DNA from: JAAZNV01 sp035358315
Lineage (GTDB): Bacteria > Patescibacteriota > WWE3 > UBA101185 > UBA10185
Reading direction: 5' to 3'
DNA: 35,682 nt
Assembly (NCBI GenBank): GCA_035358315.1
Contig: DAOPPB010000007.1
Location: 1-35,682 of the forward strand
Shown here: in pieces, positions 24,717-33,075 of the stretch
Numbering within the stretch: position 1 is the stretch's first letter
Layout of the letters: every line of letters starts with the position of its first letter
Notes under the pieces: generated by a model
Told to the model about the DNA's origin: nothing
The model's input: only the letters and a program-made list of their open reading frames with translations
Databases searched by the model: none
Position numbers and translations under genes: made by a program

Positions 24717-26981
24717 ATGAACAGAAAAACTGCCCGTGCTCTCTGGTTTAAAGATATTGATAAAAATGACATTCCCTTGGTCGGTGGAAAAGGTGCTAAT
24801 CTGGGAGAATTAGTTAAAGCCGGAATACCTGTTCCCGATGGTTTTGTTGTTACCGCAAAGGCATATTTTGATTTCATCAATTCTACGTCCATAAAACGAA
24901 AAATAATGACTGAGCTGGAGGGATTGGACGTTGACGACTCCGATAAATTAATGAATGCTTCAGAAAAAATTAAACTTGCTATTATGCAGGCTGAAATTCC
25001 CAGAGATATTGTTGAAGAGATTAAGAGTTTTTATCTGGAATTGTGCGGCGAGAGCGATAAATATGTTGCTGTTAGATCTTCCGCCACAGCTGAAGATCTA
25101 GCCGAAGCTTCGTTTGCCGGTCAGCAGGAGTCTTTTTTGGAAATTAAAGGTTGGAAAAGTGTTGTTAATCATGTACAAAGGTGTTGGGCTTCTCTTTTTA
25201 CAGCCCGGGCAATATTTTACAGGACGGAGAATAAATTTTCCCACTTGAAAGTCGGAATAGCTGTTCCGGTGCAATTAATGTGTCAGTCCGATGTGTCGGG
25301 AATTATGTTTACCGTTAATCCGGTTACCAATAACAGGGACGAGATTTCAATTGAAGCAGCGTATGGTCTTGGACAGCCGATTGTTTCCGGTGAAATAACA
25401 CCCGATCAGTATGTTGTAAGTAAAAAAACAGGAAAAATAGTTTCAAGAATTGTAGTTCCCCAGGATTGGCAGCTTACTATTGAGGGAAAAACTCCGATAT
25501 CCGAAAAGTATAAGAAAAAGCAGAAACTTACCAATAAGCAGATAGTTGACCTGGCGGAAATCGGAGAAAAGATAGAAAAACATTACGGAGCTCCTCAGGA
25601 TATAGAATATGGTGTTGAAAAAGGAAGAATATTAATAGTTCAATCCCGACCGGTTACAACCTTAATTCAAAAAACTCATAATGTAGTGATTGACGAAGAT
25701 AAAAAGTCCAAATTTTTGTTGGAAGGCTTATCTGCCTCACCCGGCGTTTTTGCGGGAAAAGTGCAGATAGTGAAAAATCCCAAGGAAATAGGCAAAGTAA
25801 AAGAAGGAGATGTTCTGGTCACGGAAATGACTAATCCCGATTATGTCCCTGCAATGAAGAGAGCGGGGGCCATAGTTACGGACTTAGGAGGCAGAACGAG
25901 CCACGCGGCTATTGTAAGTAGAGAACTTGGAGTGCCGGCGATTGTAGGAACATTAAATGCTACAAAACTCCTTTCCAACGGGGAGATTATTACGGTGGAC
26001 GGTAATCTTGGTAGAGTATACGAAGGAGATATAACGGCTGTTGTCCATACGACAGAGAAATCAAATGTTGATCTGACGAAAATAAAAACAGCGACCAAGG
26101 TTTATGTTAATTTAGCCGAACCGGAGCTTGCAAAGGAAATGGCCGCCAGAAATATTGATGGTGTTGGTCTTTTAAGAGCAGAATTCATAATTGCTAATAT
26201 AGGAACCCATCCTAAGAAATTTATTAAAGACGGTAAAAAGAAAGAATTTATTGCCGCCCTTTCCGACGGGCTTGAGAAATTTGCCGGTGCATTTTATCCC
26301 CGACCGGTTGTTTACAGATTTACGGATTTTAAGAGCAACGAATATGCCAATCTAAAAGGTGGGAAGGAATTTGAAACCGATGAGCCTAATCCTATGCTAG
26401 GCTATAGAGGTGTTTCAAGATATATTAAAGATATTGATGTTTTTGAAATGGAGTTAGAGGCCATAAAAACAGTAAGAAATAAGAAAGGGTTGAAAAATCT
26501 CTGGGTGATGATGCCTTTTGTCAGAACGGTAGGTGAGTTGAGGGAAGTTAAGAAGATTGTTTCGGCTTCCGGTTTGAGAAGAAGCGGGACATTTAAATTT
26601 TGGATGATGGTTGAGATACCATCAAACGTAATATTGCTGGATGATTTTATTGATGAGGGTATAGATGGTGTTTCTATCGGTACAAACGACCTTACAATGC
26701 TGATTTTGGGTGTTGATAGAGACAACGAGAAGGTTGCCGGAATTTATGATGAGATGAATCCCGCCGTTTTGAAATCGTTGGAGAAAATTATAAAAACATG
26801 TAAAAAAAGAGGTATTACTTGTTCGGTTTGCGGACAGGCTCCGTCGGTTTTTCCGGAGCTTGTGGAAATGATGGTTGAATGGGGTGTTACATCGGTTTCT
26901 GTCAGTCCGGATGTAATAGAGAAAACCAGAGGTATAGTTTACGAGGCAGAAGAAAAAGTTTTGAACGGAAAAAAGAAATAA
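24717..26981 (+). CDS. ppsA: Phosphoenolpyruvate synthase
   Basis: A 754-residue PEP synthase that makes PEP from pyruvate and ATP (with AMP and phosphate). The N-terminal ATP-binding domain has LVGGKGANLGELVKAG, VAVRSSATAEDLAEASFAGQQE and FTVNPVT. The central phosphohistidine domain has GGRTSHAAIVSRELGVPA with His396. The C-terminal PEP/pyruvate TIM barrel has GLLRAEF, PNPMLGYRG, SIGTNDLT and the catalytic Cys705 in CSVCGQAPS. I chose the ATG at 24717; a TTG at 24678 would add 13 residues and run through the promoter. It is followed by eno, its direct neighbour in the pathway. Confidence 0.94.
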   Translation: MNRKTARALWFKDIDKNDIPLVGGKGANLGELVKAGIPVPDGFVVTAKAYFDFINSTSIKRKIMTELEGLDVDDSDKLMNASEKIKLAIMQAEIPRDIVEEIKSFYLELCGESDKYVAVRSSATAEDLAEASFAGQQESFLEIKGWKSVVNHVQRCWASLFTARAIFYRTENKFSHLKVGIAVPVQLMCQSDVSGIMFTVNPVTNNRDEISIEAAYGLGQPIVSGEITPDQYVVSKKTGKIVSRIVVPQDWQLTIEGKTPISEKYKKKQKLTNKQIVDLAEIGEKIEKHYGAPQDIEYGVEKGRILIVQSRPVTTLIQKTHNVVIDEDKKSKFLLEGLSASPGVFAGKVQIVKNPKEIGKVKEGDVLVTEMTNPDYVPAMKRAGAIVTDLGGRTSHAAIVSRELGVPAIVGTLNATKLLSNGEIITVDGNLGRVYEGDITAVVHTTEKSNVDLTKIKTATKVYVNLAEPELAKEMAARNIDGVGLLRAEFIIANIGTHPKKFIKDGKKKEFIAALSDGLEKFAGAFYPRPVVYRFTDFKSNEYANLKGGKEFETDEPNPMLGYRGVSRYIKDIDVFEMELEAIKTVRNKKGLKNLWVMMPFVRTVGELREVKKIVSASGLRRSGTFKFWMMVEIPSNVILLDDFIDEGIDGVSIGTNDLTMLILGVDRDNEKVAGIYDEMNPAVLKSLEKIIKTCKKRGITCSVCGQAPSVFPELVEMMVEWGVTSVSVSPDVIEKTRGIVYEAEEKVLNGKKK

Positions 26982-27018
26982 TTTAAGATTTGAGATTGTT
27001 GAGAGAGTTTAAGAAAAA

Positions 27019-28242
27019 ATGGGAAAAATAGAAAATATCAGATGTCAAAAAATTTTGGATTCCAGAGGAAACTGGACGATAGAGACTAAAGTAGTTCTTG
27101 ATGATGGTTCCGTGGGTGTGCAACCTGTGCCATCTGGAGCTTCGGTTGGGGAAAATGAGGCTGTATATATAGATGTGGATAAAGCATCGGATTTTGTTTC
27201 CACCGCAATAAATGATATTTTGGTTGGAAAGGATCCTGCCGAACAGGAATTGGTTGATAAAACTCTGATTAAATTTGACGGAACTTTAAACAAAGGAAGG
27301 GTGGGGGCCAACAGTACAATTTCAGTTTCACTGGCTTGCGCCCGAGCGGCAGCTGAATCTTCCGGCTTGGAATTATACCAATATTTAAGCCTTCTTTTCA
27401 CGGGTAAGCAAAAATTAAGCGGGGAGCTAAAATTTCCTACGCCCATTTTTAATATTATAAACGGCGGACAACACGCTAAGAATAAACTTTCGTTTCAGGA
27501 ATTCATGGTTATACCTGCTTTAAATACCCCCTATAATAAAGCTATTCAGATGGGTGCCAATATATACGCTGATTTGAAAGATCTTTTATTGAGCGAAGAT
27601 TTTGAGACAGGTGTAGGTGATGAAGGAGGTTTTGAGCCAAGAGAGCTTTCTGCAAGAACAGCTCTTGATTTTTTGGAAAAAGCAGCGTTGGTTCACTATG
27701 AGCCCGGGAATGATGTGTTTTTCGGGTTGGATATAGCAGCCGGTTCATTTTATAAAAATGGAAAATATCGTATTGGCGAGGAGAATTTGGATTTGAACTC
27801 TGATGAAGTTATAGATTATTACGAAAATTTGTTTTCCGATTATAAAATTATATACTTGGAAGACCCTATGTTTGAGAGGGATGAGTTCGGTTGGAATAAG
27901 TTTTTTAAGAGAAATTCGGGGAAATATATGATAGTGGCTGATGATTTAGTTGTGACTAACCCGAAAATTCTGGAAAGAATTTCAAAGGAAAAGATGGCTA
28001 GTGCTGTTATTGTGAAACCTAATCAGATAGGGACTCTCACGGAAACCTTTGAATTTATAAAAATAGCAAAAAAAGCAAAAATGGATGTTGTTATTTCTCA
28101 TAGAAGCGGGGACAATCCCGATTCTTTTATATCCGATCTTGCGGTGGCAGTAGATGCAGATTTTATTAAATCCGGAGCTCCTGCCAGAGGAGAGCGTGTG
28201 GCCAAATACAACAGACTTTTGGAAATTTTTTACGGGTTTTAA
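27019..28242 (+). CDS. eno: Enolase
   Basis: A 407-residue enolase, interconverting 2-phosphoglycerate and PEP. Key parts are present: CQKILDSRGNWTIE, VPSGASVGE (substrate loop), NGGQHAKNKLSFQEFM (His152), GDEGGF (Asp201-Glu202), the metal-type Asp239 in GLDIAA, Glu281-Asp282 in YLEDP, VADDLVVTN, the catalytic Lys333 in IVKPNQIGTLTET and His361 in SHRSG. It is slightly shorter than the usual ~420-430 residues and diverges in some loops (for example QHAKN where many have SHADN), but no catalytic residue is missing. It follows ppsA by 37 nt and converges with the DedA-mutase fusion. Confidence 0.95.
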   Translation: MGKIENIRCQKILDSRGNWTIETKVVLDDGSVGVQPVPSGASVGENEAVYIDVDKASDFVSTAINDILVGKDPAEQELVDKTLIKFDGTLNKGRVGANSTISVSLACARAAAESSGLELYQYLSLLFTGKQKLSGELKFPTPIFNIINGGQHAKNKLSFQEFMVIPALNTPYNKAIQMGANIYADLKDLLLSEDFETGVGDEGGFEPRELSARTALDFLEKAALVHYEPGNDVFFGLDIAAGSFYKNGKYRIGEENLDLNSDEVIDYYENLFSDYKIIYLEDPMFERDEFGWNKFFKRNSGKYMIVADDLVVTNPKILERISKEKMASAVIVKPNQIGTLTETFEFIKIAKKAKMDVVISHRSGDNPDSFISDLAVAVDADFIKSGAPARGERVAKYNRLLEIFYGF

Positions 28243-28275
28243 ATCCGATAATTTTTTCTTCCTTCAATAATCTTT

Positions 28276-29628
28276 TTACAGTTGGTCTCTTATCACATAG
28301 GCTGCATAATCTTGTCCAAGTGGAGTTTCCAGTTTCGCGGTTGTTTCGTCATCCAATTTTTCAAAATACTTCCTGAATCCTCTTATGGAATTTCCATGGC
28401 AGGATATTGCTACCTTTAAGTTTTTATCCCTTAGTTCTCGGACCAGATCATCACAAAAATCTGCAACCCTTTTGCATACCATTTCTATACTTTCTCCGTT
28501 CGGCGGGACATAATTGTAGCTTCTTCTAATTTTCATTAATTCCTCGGGATCTTTCAATTGAATATCCATTTTACTTTTTCCGGTTAAATCACCGTATGAC
28601 CTCTCTCTGAGTCTCTCGTCAATTTCAATGGGCAGATCCCGGGAAAGTTTATTTTTTGACATCACTATCTTCATCGTTTCTACCGCTCTAATTTGAGGGG
28701 AAGATATGAGTCTGTCAAATTTTACGTCCTTTAATTTTTCCCCGAGCACTTCGGCTTGTTTTTTCCCTTCTTTTGTTAACTTGGATTCTCTTGCTCCGCT
28801 GAATATAAAATCTGCATTATCCTTGGTTTGGCCGTGTCTGAAGATGTATATAGTGGAATATTCGTCCGATTCTTCTTTAGGCATCTCGTCTACCTCTTTG
28901 TAGCTTAGAAGATCTTTCGCTTCTTTTATTTTGTTATTACCTTTCTTATTGTTATCTCCTGATTTATCATTTCCGTTTTCTCCGTTTGAGAAAAATTTGT
29001 TTCTTTGCTTGTATCCCCACAAAAGAGCTACTATTATTAGAATGATTACTACTATTTCCCCTATGGTCTCCGACTTATTGAGCCCGTTTATGATTTCTTC
29101 AGAAGCTGCTAGTCCCGTATACCCCAGATATAAATAGCATAAATTTCTTATTATAGTGCCGAGAAAGGTAGAAATTATGAAAGTTTTCATGTTTATCTTT
29201 ATCAAACCCGATGTTATTGATATAGGGGAGCTCGGAACTATGGGAAGTGATCTCATAATAAACAAAATTACTCCGTCTCTTTTTGTGCCGTTAAAGTAAC
29301 CTCCTATTTTTTCGATATCGCCGCTGTTTACACCAATAAATTTTCCTACCTTTGAAGTAAAGAAATCCTCAAGTTTGTCCGTTATTTTGTAAAGGATCCA
29401 GCCTCCGAAAGTTTTGCTTATCGCGGCTAAAACGGATATAAAAAGTATATATCCGAGTGCTTTTCCCTGCGCCTTTGTTATAGTTCCGGCTGTAGTTAAA
29501 ACAAAGGGTGAGGGTAGGGGAGCGATTAATTCTTCCAGAAAAGTTCCGACAACTGTAAAAACCTCCAACGGTACATGCTGGGACAGTCTTTCAAATTGCA
29601 TTAACATTGACTCTATAAGATTGGACAT
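28276..29628 (-). CDS. Fused DedA-type membrane protein and phosphoglycerate mutase/phosphatase-like domain
   Basis: A 450-residue protein with two parts. Residues ~1-205 resemble the DedA/VTT membrane family: EELIAPLPSPFVL, FIMRSLPIVPSSPISITSG and several helices with FLGTIIRNLCYLYLGYTG. After an Asn/Lys/Gly-rich linker (~210-250), residues ~258-450 are a histidine-phosphatase domain: Arg264-His265-Gly266 in IFRHGQTKDN, Glu342 in RLRERSYGDLTGKSK and His411 in SCHGNSIRG, the catalytic set of dPGM-like enzymes. The mutase-like half could supply 2-phosphoglycerate to the neighbouring enolase, or could be a phosphatase acting on a membrane-associated substrate. A promoter lies upstream on the minus strand (TTGTTT 29669-29664, 17 bp, TAGAAT 29646-29641). 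Confidence 0.85.
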   Translation of the reverse strand: MSNLIESMLMQFERLSQHVPLEVFTVVGTFLEELIAPLPSPFVLTTAGTITKAQGKALGYILFISVLAAISKTFGGWILYKITDKLEDFFTSKVGKFIGVNSGDIEKIGGYFNGTKRDGVILFIMRSLPIVPSSPISITSGLIKINMKTFIISTFLGTIIRNLCYLYLGYTGLAASEEIINGLNKSETIGEIVVIILIIVALLWGYKQRNKFFSNGENGNDKSGDNNKKGNNKIKEAKDLLSYKEVDEMPKEESDEYSTIYIFRHGQTKDNADFIFSGARESKLTKEGKKQAEVLGEKLKDVKFDRLISSPQIRAVETMKIVMSKNKLSRDLPIEIDERLRERSYGDLTGKSKMDIQLKDPEELMKIRRSYNYVPPNGESIEMVCKRVADFCDDLVRELRDKNLKVAISCHGNSIRGFRKYFEKLDDETTAKLETPLGQDYAAYVIRDQL

Positions 29629-29640
29629 AATAGCCTTAAA

Positions 29641-29669
29641 ATTCTACATCAGGTGAACTGTTAAAACAA
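29641..29669 (-). promoter_or_regulatory. Promoter of the DedA-mutase fusion gene
   Basis: On the minus strand, TTGTTT (29669-29664), 17-bp spacer, TAGAAT (29646-29641). The ATG at 29628 lies 12 nt downstream of the -10 end, with AAGG in between. Confidence 0.45.
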
Positions 29670-29757
29670 CTTTTTAGAGAAATTTTCACCGAGAAAAATT
29701 CCCATACTTGAGTTTATCTGAATTTTTATGTTTATTTGAATAGATTTGCGCGGGTGA

Positions 29758-30390
29758 TTAGTTTTTGTATCTTCTAACAATTCCGGTTACTACCCCCTGA
29801 ATTTTCACCTGGTTTGAATTAACAACTATCGGATCCATGTTATCGTTTGCTGGTTGGAGTCTGATTTTTCCGTCCTTTTCTTTGTAAAATTTTTTCAGTG
29901 TGGCAAAATCGTTGTCTATCAAAGCCACTACTATTTGTCCATTCTCAGCGGTTTCCTGTTGTTTTAAGACTACATAGTCCCCATCCATTATTCCCTCGTT
30001 AATCATGGAGGAGCCCTTTACCTGTAGCACAAAACATCTTTTTGATTTTGACACCATATCTGAGGAAATCATCACTGTTGTAAGTTCGTTTTCTATTGCT
30101 TCTATGGGTTCCCCGGCCGCTATGTATCCTACCAGAGGAAGTTCTACTGCCGTTAGACTTGCATTTATGGAACTATCTACTACCTCTATTCCTCTCACAG
30201 CCCCGTCATATCTTTTTATTATCCCTTTCCTTTCCAATGCCTGTAAATGCTCGTGAACTGTTGCTAATGAAGATAAGTTCATTGCATCAGCTATTTCCTG
30301 TAAAGTTGGGGAACATCCGTTTGTTTGTATGTACTGAGAAATAAAATCCAAAATTTGTTTTTGTTTCTTATAGAGTGTTACGGGGCTCAT
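29758..30390 (-). CDS. lexA: LexA repressor
   Basis: A 210-residue LexA. The N-terminal winged helix (about residues 1-70, KKQKQILDFISQYIQTNGCSPTLQEIADAMNL) binds DNA. The C-terminal S24 protease domain has the self-cleavage site Ala92-Gly93 in GYIAAGEP, the catalytic Ser128 in KGSSMINEG and Lys166 in ATLKKF. All parts needed for RecA-stimulated autocleavage are present, so an SOS response is expected. A strong AAAGGAGG (30402-30395) lies upstream of the ATG. It is divergent from uvrB, a common SOS target. Confidence 0.95.
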   Translation of the reverse strand: MSPVTLYKKQKQILDFISQYIQTNGCSPTLQEIADAMNLSSLATVHEHLQALERKGIIKRYDGAVRGIEVVDSSINASLTAVELPLVGYIAAGEPIEAIENELTTVMISSDMVSKSKRCFVLQVKGSSMINEGIMDGDYVVLKQQETAENGQIVVALIDNDFATLKKFYKEKDGKIRLQPANDNMDPIVVNSNQVKIQGVVTGIVRRYKN

Positions 30391-30448
30391 TTTTCCTCCT
30401 TTAAATAAATTAAAAGTAAAATAACTTACGTATTTTCTTCGTGTTTTT

Positions 30449-30495
30449 ATAATACCGAAAAATATCCGAAGATGTCAAGAGTTTTATGATATTAT
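30449..30495. promoter_or_regulatory. Shared lexA-uvrB control region with direct CCGAA repeats
   Basis: For lexA (minus strand): TTGACA (30478-30473), 18-bp spacer, TATTAT (30454-30449). The spacer holds two direct CCGAA repeats (30455-30459 and 30466-30470), 11 bp apart, about one helical turn. For uvrB: TATTAT (30490-30495) ends 6 nt before the ATG at 30502. The repeats sit exactly where a LexA dimer could block lexA, and they are close to the uvrB start. A match to a known LexA box could not be confirmed by eye. Confidence 0.6.
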
Positions 30496-30501
30496 TTTTA
30501 C

Positions 30502-32577
30502 ATGTTTAAACTTGTTTCGCCGTTTAAGCCTACGGGTGATCAACCTCAGGCAATAGAAAGATTAACTGAAAATATAAAATCCGGGCTTAGGGATCAGGTT
30601 CTCTTGGGTGTTACGGGTTCCGGAAAAACTTTTGTTATGGCGAATGTAATAAAAAATATGAACAAACCGGCGCTGGTAATTTCTCATAATAAAACTTTGG
30701 CGGCCCAGCTTTATCAGGAGTTTAGAGATTTTTTCCCTGAAAACGCAGTCGAATACTTTGTCAGCTATTATGATTATTACCAGCCCGAAAGCTATATTCC
30801 CTCCACCGATACCTACATAGAAAAAGATTCTGCAATAAATGAAAAAATAGATAAACTCAGACTTTCCGCTACCACATCTCTTATGACCAGAAAAGATGTA
30901 ATAGTGGTTTCTTCCGTTTCCTGTATATATAACTTAGGTTCTCCTGTTGAATATGGAAAAGTTGCCATAGAGCTTCGCACCGGAATGAGGTTAAGAAAGA
31001 ACGATCTCCTTAAAAGACTTGAGCAGACTTACTATGAACGTTCGGATTATGATTTCAAAAGAGGTACTTACAGGGTTGTCGGAGAAGTTATTGATGTTTT
31101 TCCTGCATACCAGAATAGTGGCTTGAGGCTGGAAATATTTGATGATGTTTTGATAAAAATAAGTCATTTTGATCCCCTTACAGGTCAATATATCGCTAAA
31201 GAAGATTACCATGAGAGATTTACGGATAAGTCGGACGATGGGGATGTAGAAGAAAATGAAAATGAAAATGAATACGTAGCGGAAAGTGGTTCCCATGAGG
31301 ATTATGCGGTTATTTTTCCCGCTAAACATTACGTTACTTCGGAAGAGATGAGAGAGGGAGCTCTTAATCAAATAGAAAATGACTTAGAAGTAAGATTAGC
31401 GGAATTGCGAAAAGAAGGGAAACAAGTAGAGGCCTATAGATTGGAGCAAAGAACCAAATATGATTTGGAAATAATAAGGGAGATCGGATATTGCAAAGGG
31501 ATAGAGAATTACTCCCGATATTTTGACGGAAGAAAACCCGGAGATGCGCCTTATTCTTTAATGGATTATTTTCCAAAGGACTACATAACTATAATTGATG
31601 AGTCACACATGACGATCCCCCAGATTAGGGGTATGTTCAATGGTGACAGGTCAAGAAAAGAGACACTTATAGAGTATGGTTTCAGGCTTCCTTCAGCGTT
31701 GGATAACAGACCATTAAATTTTGATGAGTTTATGAAAAGACGAGGTACCAGTATTTACGTTAGTGCTACGCCCGACGAATGGGAAATAAAACAGTCCAGA
31801 GGAAATGTTGTGGAACTTCTTTTAAGGCCGACGGGCATTACCGACCCGGAAATAAAGATTTTACCCACAAAAGGGCAGATAAACGATTTGGTTTCGAGAA
31901 TTGAAGAAAAGGTGTCCAAAGGGCAAAGAGTTTTGGTAACTACATTAACTAAAAGGATGGCCGAAGAGTTATCTGGTTACTTAGCGGATAAAGATATTAA
32001 AGTAACCTATCTGCATTCCGATGTGGATACTCTTGAAAGAACTGATATTTTGGATGATTTAAGAAGGGGGGAATATGATGTTTTGGTTGGTATAAATCTG
32101 CTTAGAGAAGGTTTGGATCTTCCCGAGGTAGGTTTGGTAGCTATTTTGGACGCGGATAAAGAGGGGTTTTTAAGATCCGAAACTTCCCTGATACAAACGA
32201 TGGGAAGGGCCGCCAGACATGTTCAGGGAGAAGTAGTGATGTACGCCGATAACATAACGGGAAGCATGAAAAGAGCGGTATTGGAAGTTGAGAGAAGAAG
32301 AAATATTCAATTGGAATACAACAAAAAACATGGTATATCGCCTCAGCAGATAGTAAAACCTATAAGAGAAAAACTGATTGATCAGGAAATTGAAGAGCAA
32401 ATAAGTAATAAGAGGGAGATATGGGAAGATGTAGATTATAGACAACTTCCGCCGCCGGAATTGAAGAAGGAGATTAAAAAACTGGAGAGTCTGATGAGAT
32501 ATGAAGCTGACGCTTTAAATTTTGAGAAAGCGGCTGTTTTAAGGGATAGAATCAGGGACATGAGGAGGAGTTTGTAA
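30502..32577 (+). CDS. uvrB: UvrABC system protein B
   Basis: A 691-residue UvrB, the helicase-like damage-verification subunit of nucleotide excision repair. It has Walker A GVTGSGKT (residues 36-43), the DNA-gripping beta-hairpin region YYDYYQPESYIPSTDTYIEKD, the DESH box in IIDESHMTIPQ, helicase motifs through GLDLPEVGLV and QTMGRAARH, and the C-terminal UVR motif (MRYEADALNFEKAAVLRDRI) that binds UvrC. Between ERFTDK and YAVIFPAKHYV is an acidic insertion of about 25 residues that includes an Asn/Glu repeat (from residue 251). The start lies 6 nt after TATTAT, suggesting a leaderless transcript. It is divergent from lexA. Confidence 0.95.
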   Translation: MFKLVSPFKPTGDQPQAIERLTENIKSGLRDQVLLGVTGSGKTFVMANVIKNMNKPALVISHNKTLAAQLYQEFRDFFPENAVEYFVSYYDYYQPESYIPSTDTYIEKDSAINEKIDKLRLSATTSLMTRKDVIVVSSVSCIYNLGSPVEYGKVAIELRTGMRLRKNDLLKRLEQTYYERSDYDFKRGTYRVVGEVIDVFPAYQNSGLRLEIFDDVLIKISHFDPLTGQYIAKEDYHERFTDKSDDGDVEENENENEYVAESGSHEDYAVIFPAKHYVTSEEMREGALNQIENDLEVRLAELRKEGKQVEAYRLEQRTKYDLEIIREIGYCKGIENYSRYFDGRKPGDAPYSLMDYFPKDYITIIDESHMTIPQIRGMFNGDRSRKETLIEYGFRLPSALDNRPLNFDEFMKRRGTSIYVSATPDEWEIKQSRGNVVELLLRPTGITDPEIKILPTKGQINDLVSRIEEKVSKGQRVLVTTLTKRMAEELSGYLADKDIKVTYLHSDVDTLERTDILDDLRRGEYDVLVGINLLREGLDLPEVGLVAILDADKEGFLRSETSLIQTMGRAARHVQGEVVMYADNITGSMKRAVLEVERRRNIQLEYNKKHGISPQQIVKPIREKLIDQEIEEQISNKREIWEDVDYRQLPPPELKKEIKKLESLMRYEADALNFEKAAVLRDRIRDMRRSL
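31252..31269 (+). repeat. In-frame hexanucleotide repeat in uvrB
   Basis: Three copies of GAAAAT encode the Glu-Asn repeat of an acidic insertion in UvrB. Unit length is a multiple of 3, so gain or loss of a copy would not break the frame. Confidence 0.7.
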
Positions 32578-32660
32578 GTGCGGTTTGCTTATTGTATTTA
32601 AATATTTTAGACACTAAGACACCAATGCTAGGAAGTTGATTACAGAAGCCTATTTTTTAT

Positions 32661-33075
32661 CCTGTAGTATTTGACTAATACTCTAATTTATGTTACCATT
32701 CAGCCGAATTGCCAATCCCCATTGGGAAATTATGGGGCTTAGGGGCATCTTGCACGTTAAAAAAAAATAAAAATATATAAAAAATATATAAAAGGAGACT
32801 GAAATGTTTAAGCGTAATAGACTGTACAAGCTGGTTTTGACGCTGGCTATTGCTAGCGTCATTGTGTCGGGATGTTCTTCCCCTAAGAAAGAAGGGGTTG
32901 CAACATCTAAACCTGAAGTTCCAACGGTAAGTACGGAAGTAACTGAGCCGGTTGAGGAAACTTCTACCGCTTCCTTCGATGAAATCACTCCGGAGGCGGC
33001 TCCGATAGAAACCCAACAGGAAATACAACCTCCAGTTGCGGAAACTAAGGTACTGTCCTTGATGAAGGTGCATTT
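32661..33075 (+). repeat. 415-bp direct repeat, copy 1 (promoter, leader and lipoprotein 5' end)
   Basis: Identical base for base, as read by eye, to 34165-34579 (offset 1504). It covers the promoter, the untranslated leader, the Shine-Dalgarno, the signal peptide and the Pro/Glu/Thr-rich linker of the first lipoprotein gene (about 90 codons). Identity stops abruptly on both sides. Confidence 0.9.
32671..32803 (+). promoter_or_regulatory. Promoter and ~100-nt leader of lipoprotein gene 1
   Basis: TTGACT (32671-32676), 17-bp spacer, TACCAT (32694-32699). The leader can form two mutually exclusive small hairpins: CCAAT/ATTGG (32712-32716 and 32721-32725) or CCCCAT/ATGGGG (32717-32722 and 32732-32737). 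A run of nine A and A/T-rich repeats follows, then AAAGGAG before the ATG at 32804. I recognise no known riboswitch. Confidence 0.55.
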
